A program made the translations under genes and the position numbers. From NCBI RefSeq assembly GCF_014529535.1, contig NW_023503307.1, positions 5,795,788 through 5,859,787 on the forward strand: DNA of 64,000 bases, given 5' to 3'. The notes below the pieces were generated by a model. That model had not been told where the DNA came from, made no database searches, and saw only the letters and a list, made by a program, of their open reading frames with translations. Shown piece by piece: positions 60,701 through 64,000 of this stretch (position 1 is its first letter; every line of letters starts with the position of its first letter). This stretch comes from Bradysia coprophila. Its lineage: Eukaryota; Arthropoda; Insecta; Diptera; Sciaridae.

Positions 60701-62600
60701 AAACAGAAAATCCATTACTTATCAATACTCGGCATTCCCCCCGGCTGAACATCTCCAAAATGGATTGCTGCAGCTCTTTGGGAAAGTTCGTTCCCGACGA
60801 TCCAACAACGAACGATGGATTCATGTGGGCAAGGTCAGACTCATTTTTGAGCTTACGGCACAGCCTCTCAGCGGTATTACGACGATCTACGAAAATTAGA
60901 ATTCGTTCGTCGTCATTCAGATGGACCTTCAGGCGGCGTAGCAATTCGTCCAATTTCGGTGAATTGTCTGCAATGCTATGCTCGCGCTCAATTCTCTCAA
61001 TTCCACTTTGCATTTGTTTTACAAACGCACCCATTGCCGGTGAGATTTTCCTTAGCGTATCGTTCCTCTCAACGAATTTCAGATCAGCTCGAATGAAGTC
61101 TATTAACTTCCGTGGTCCGAATATTTGCAACAAATCCAACGAATCAATCCATTTCTTCATCCATTGCGTTAGCTCGAAAAGCGCCACATCAGCCATGTTC
61201 TGTGCAATCATTTTCGAATGGCTGAGTGATTTCACGACAATGTCGGTTTTAATTTGCGTGGACACATTCGGCGGTATCGGGATCCAGTTGCTTTTAAAAA
61301 AGTCGTGGAAACGAGACAATTTCTCCAACGATTCGATGATGAATGCCTCGTACTTCAATTCGAATGACGTTTTGTAGATTCCGACGAATTCACAATTCAC
61401 ACTCTTGACAAACTCACCGTCATCGACCAGCGGTGTATAAGGTACGGCCATAAGTTTGTCGCACAACGACGAAATACTTTGACGGATATTCATAGCATTC
61501 GAACTGGATGGTGAGGCAGATAGACCCAAAACCCTTGGTCGTTGCGAGGCTGGACATTTTAGTAAGTAGGGTAACAGTAATCCGTATGGCGATAGTGGAC
61601 TGTTGGCTTCGTGAACTTCGTCCAGAACGAGCAAGGATTGTTGCGACATGTCAACCATTTGCATTTTGATTGCATTCAGAAGCATTGCTGGTGTGCACAC
61701 ACAAATTTCATCAGATGACCATGGTGTCCTATTATTTTGTTCACCACAACGGCGCATCACTTTCAAACCGGTGTTGCGTTCAACGACGCTCGCTTGCTGC
61801 TCAACCTGCGACAGTGAAGGACAATTTAGTTTTATGCAGCTGCGCACCCATAGTCATCGTAACTCACCAGGACAACTGTAGGAACAATGAATGTTTGCCC
61901 TTTTATCGGGTTTCGTTGGTGATACGCCTTCATTAACATGGTGGCTATGAGTGTCTTTCCCATACCTGCAAAAAATATATTTTCAACGGCTGACATGATA
62001 TCAATGATTTTGGGGCAAAAAAATTGTTACCGAACCTGTTGGCAGGCATAGGAGAACGTTGTTGTAGCAGGAGAAAAAATAGGACCGAAACTGGTAATTC
62101 CGTGGATACAGCTTACTGCGTCGGGACACCGCATTACCAACGTCAATCATTTCGTCCAGATCCTTGACACCGTGAAAATTGATCGTATCGGATCCGACAA
62201 GAACAACATTACTTTCAACGGTTGCCGTCAATTGTCGGATGTGACGGAATGATGAAATGATGTTCGACCACTTTTGATTGCCAGATGGTCGGTCATGACT
62301 CGAACGCAGCAGTGACACTTTTTTTCCGTTGAAATTGGCGGATAATTGACGAAATCCGCAAATTTCATTAACTTTACCGATTTTGGCCATACACCGGCCA
62401 CACACAACGTTATAGGGACATCGTACATTGCCGGATTCAACGAGGCGAATATTTGGTGGCAATACACCATCAGGAATTGAATATTCGGGCCCAAGAGCAA
62501 GGTTCCAGCCGCCGTTGTTTAAATCTTGATAAAATGCGAGTTGATTGTCGTCAGCTAAATCAAAGCTGACGCATTCCACGTATGAACATTTTAATGGCAT
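54742..62600 (-). CDS. Fused Dicer-type helicase, RNA-dependent RNA polymerase and nucleotidyltransferase, 6 exons, about 2,510 aa
   Basis: Exons (minus) are 62600-62036, 61965-61868, 61805-60719, 60657-57100, 57030-56838 and 56773-54742. All are in phase (7,533 nt), and the introns are 61-70 nt. The ATG follows two in-frame TAA codons. Domains: residues 1-165, a Cys-containing N-region (CPYNVVCGRC). Helicase about 165-650: Walker A LPTGMGKT (K192), PTVVLVEQQ, DEVH (283-286), SASP (317-320), ILIFVDRRNTAERL (about 523), TSVLEQGVDVAACGLVI and QSRGRARKD. Exon 4 runs unbroken from helicase into polymerase. Cellular RdRP about 900-1600: NFSDGIGRAS (1178), RVGGVKGVV and the catalytic GGDLDGDLYY (D1436, D1438, D1440). 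Nucleotidyltransferase about 1750-2000: YGSSMLG joined across intron 4 to LSEEFSDIDFYS (D1777, D1779), third Asp D1821. The last 500 residues are unassigned. It has no PAZ or RNase III domain, so it is not Dicer. It probably makes and tails secondary silencing RNA. Confidence 0.92.
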
Positions 62601-64000
62601 TTTGCAAGATTTCAGAAATTATTATGCAAGAAGAGTGCATCAGCTCATGTTGTTCGCATCAAACTCCCTTATGGGTGTGACGATCGTATGTTGCGTTGCA
62701 CACGCACACGATTGCTGCGATCGTAAAAAGGAAACTATGTTCGATTCGACACGGATTTACAACATTTACAATAACAACTACATACGACAGTACTGTGATG
62801 TAATTCCCGATTAATCTTTGACGAAACGAAGTAAACTTATTTCAATTTGATATTTGACTATCTGTCGGTTCAATTGTAGCTATTTCAAGAACAAACCAAT
62901 TTCACAGGACGACAGAAATTGTTATGAGATGGGAATTTACCGGCAAATGTCAGTTTTATCAGTGTTGTGTTCGTTTTTGTTTTGAATATTGTTGTCATTG
63001 TGTTCCAACGGTTCCAACGTTTTGGACGTTTTGAAACAGGTGAAGTGTGTTTAGAGAAAATGTACAGTAGCGGCAAAATTTTGAAACGCCGGTTCGATTT
63101 CAATACTAAAAACATTCACATGCGTGCTCTCTGAATGGAAATCAGTATAATACCATGGGTTGAAGTTCCAAGCAGGGAGTAAAAGCCAACGTTCTGAAAG
63201 AACAGGTTAAGACAGCCACAAAGGCGGGTGACACCGAAATGGATAAACGCACTCAGTACAGATTGTGTGTGAAATTAACTTGAAGAAAATGATTTTTGGG
63301 AAAATTCGGAATTTTGTTTTTGTTAAGTTGTTATTTTCATATAAACGTCGTAGCCGTTGATGCAAATTTGTTCGTCACCGCCTTCGTGATCAACTCAGAG
63401 TTGTCTTTACCTGTTTTTCAGAACCTTGGTGAAAGCATAAGCATCTTGTTTGGATATGTGTATGTGTCAATGGAAGTCATGAAACTATAAACCAGGTATG
63501 GTATATCGTCCAAAGTTTAGAAGTATGTAAACAATAACGACAATAACTCAGCCCTCAGCTGATCACAGAAAATACGGAACCCATCGGTTGAGAAGGAAAA
63601 CAACGGTTGGGAAGGAATACACCAACACACTCTTACTATTACAGAAAAATCTCTTTCAAAATACCCCAATACACACTCGATATGCTTCGCCCGCGCGTGC
63701 ACACATCTTGTGTGTATTGGGGTATGTTGAAATAAACTATTGTTATGTTGCATCCGTGACATTTGGCGTAATAATGCCTTCGAAGCCTTCGAAAACTATT
63801 TCAAGAAAGGGATGAGATAATATATTCGAACAAAAGGCAATTGAACCCTGTTCACCTCTGGGTCCAGGATCTAGAACGTGATGGCTTCAATCACTTTTTG
63901 ATTCTTTCATTTACCATTGACTTTACGTGAGAAAAAAGAAATAGTTTCAAATCTCTAGAAATGGGACAACAATAAGGCGGCAGTGAACAGTAAAAAAAAA
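62601..64000. other. Spacer upstream of the helicase-RdRP gene
   Basis: No supported gene is present. The first part holds the promoter and leader of the helicase-RdRP gene. The start context CAAAATG is a good insect translation start. A foldback lies at 63656-63731. Small open frames between 62885 and 63815 show no family. Confidence 0.5.
63656..63731. repeat. Foldback repeat with ATACCCCAATACACAC arms
   Basis: CAAAATACCCCAATACACAC at the left pairs with GTGTGTATTGGGGTATGTTG at the right around a loop of about 35 bases that is GC-rich (CGCCCGCGCGTGCACAC). Confidence 0.65.

Noticed and set aside
60670-61377. 235-codon plus-strand frame opposite the helicase exon
   Set aside because: It is fully antisense to the conserved DEVH helicase region and is Ser/Arg/Phe-rich. 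It is a shadow frame.
54742-62600. The polymerase as a viral RdRP or an endogenised RNA virus
   Set aside because: Its motifs (DLDGD, FSDGIG, GGVKG) belong to the cellular QDE-1/Rdp1 family, not to the viral palm with a GDD motif. It is joined to a Dicer-type helicase and has spliceosomal introns.
60687-62600. The helicase as part of a Dicer gene
   Set aside because: No PAZ or RNase III motif follows. The same exon runs into the RdRP instead.
63150-63260. A possible short gene fragment near 63150-63260
   Set aside because: The text is slightly more complex than its surroundings, but no frame stays open and no family is evident.
1-64000. tRNA, rRNA, CRISPR array, LTR element or LINE
   Set aside because: I looked for tRNA-like cloverleaf boxes, rRNA segments, regular spacer arrays, long terminal repeats and reverse transcriptase motifs and saw none that I could support.

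Overview
This is eukaryotic, AT-rich DNA that carries eight intact animal genes with short phase-matched introns and one very large RNA-silencing gene. The set (ethanolamine kinase, branched-chain E2, glutamine PRPP amidotransferase, PAICS, MOCS3/Uba4, a gbb-type BMP, Nup35, Claspin) and the many 55-75 nt introns point to an insect. I favour a nematoceran dipteran such as a fungus gnat, but the order is inferred and not proven by the sequence. Spacers and large introns hold many short foldback (MITE-like) repeats.

Layout. 1-3028: repeat-rich spacer. 3029-8617 (+): ethanolamine kinase, 5 exons. 10880-14049 (+): mitochondrial branched-chain alpha-keto acid dehydrogenase E2 (DBT), 6 exons. 16595-18747 (-): amidophosphoribosyltransferase (PPAT/Prat), 9 exons. 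18748-27010: 8.3 kb with no recognised gene. 27011-30814 (+): PAICS, 5 exons. PPAT (step 1 of purine synthesis) and PAICS (two later steps) stand head to head. 31053-32652 (-): MOCS3/Uba4, tail to tail with PAICS. 37721-44178 (+): gbb/BMP5-8 ligand with a 4.9 kb first intron. 45926-47114 (+): Nup35. 47420-52233 (-): Claspin, 13 exons, tail to tail with Nup35. 52234-54741: a cluster of foldback and tandem repeats. 54742-62600 (-): the outstanding gene. 62601-64000: spacer.

The gene at 54742-62600 joins, in one unbroken reading frame over six exons (about 2,510 residues), a Dicer/RIG-I-type DExD/H helicase (DEVH box), a eukaryotic QDE-1/RRF-1-type RNA-dependent RNA polymerase with its DLDGD catalytic motif, and a pol-beta/Cid1-type nucleotidyltransferase with a G-S...D-x-D motif. 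All five junctions are in phase, the start codon follows two in-frame stops, and a poly(A) signal lies about 50 nt past the stop. In fission yeast the same three activities are separate subunits (Hrr1, Rdp1, Cid12) of the RNA-directed RNA polymerase complex (RDRC). In C. elegans they are separate proteins (DRH-3, RRF-1/EGO-1, RDE-3). In Dictyostelium only helicase and polymerase are fused. A one-polypeptide RDRC in an insect, where well-studied species lack this polymerase family, is the main discovery candidate here.

Limits: exon structures were read by eye from splice sites, reading phase and remembered family sequences. No database search was run, and 5' non-coding exons could not be placed.
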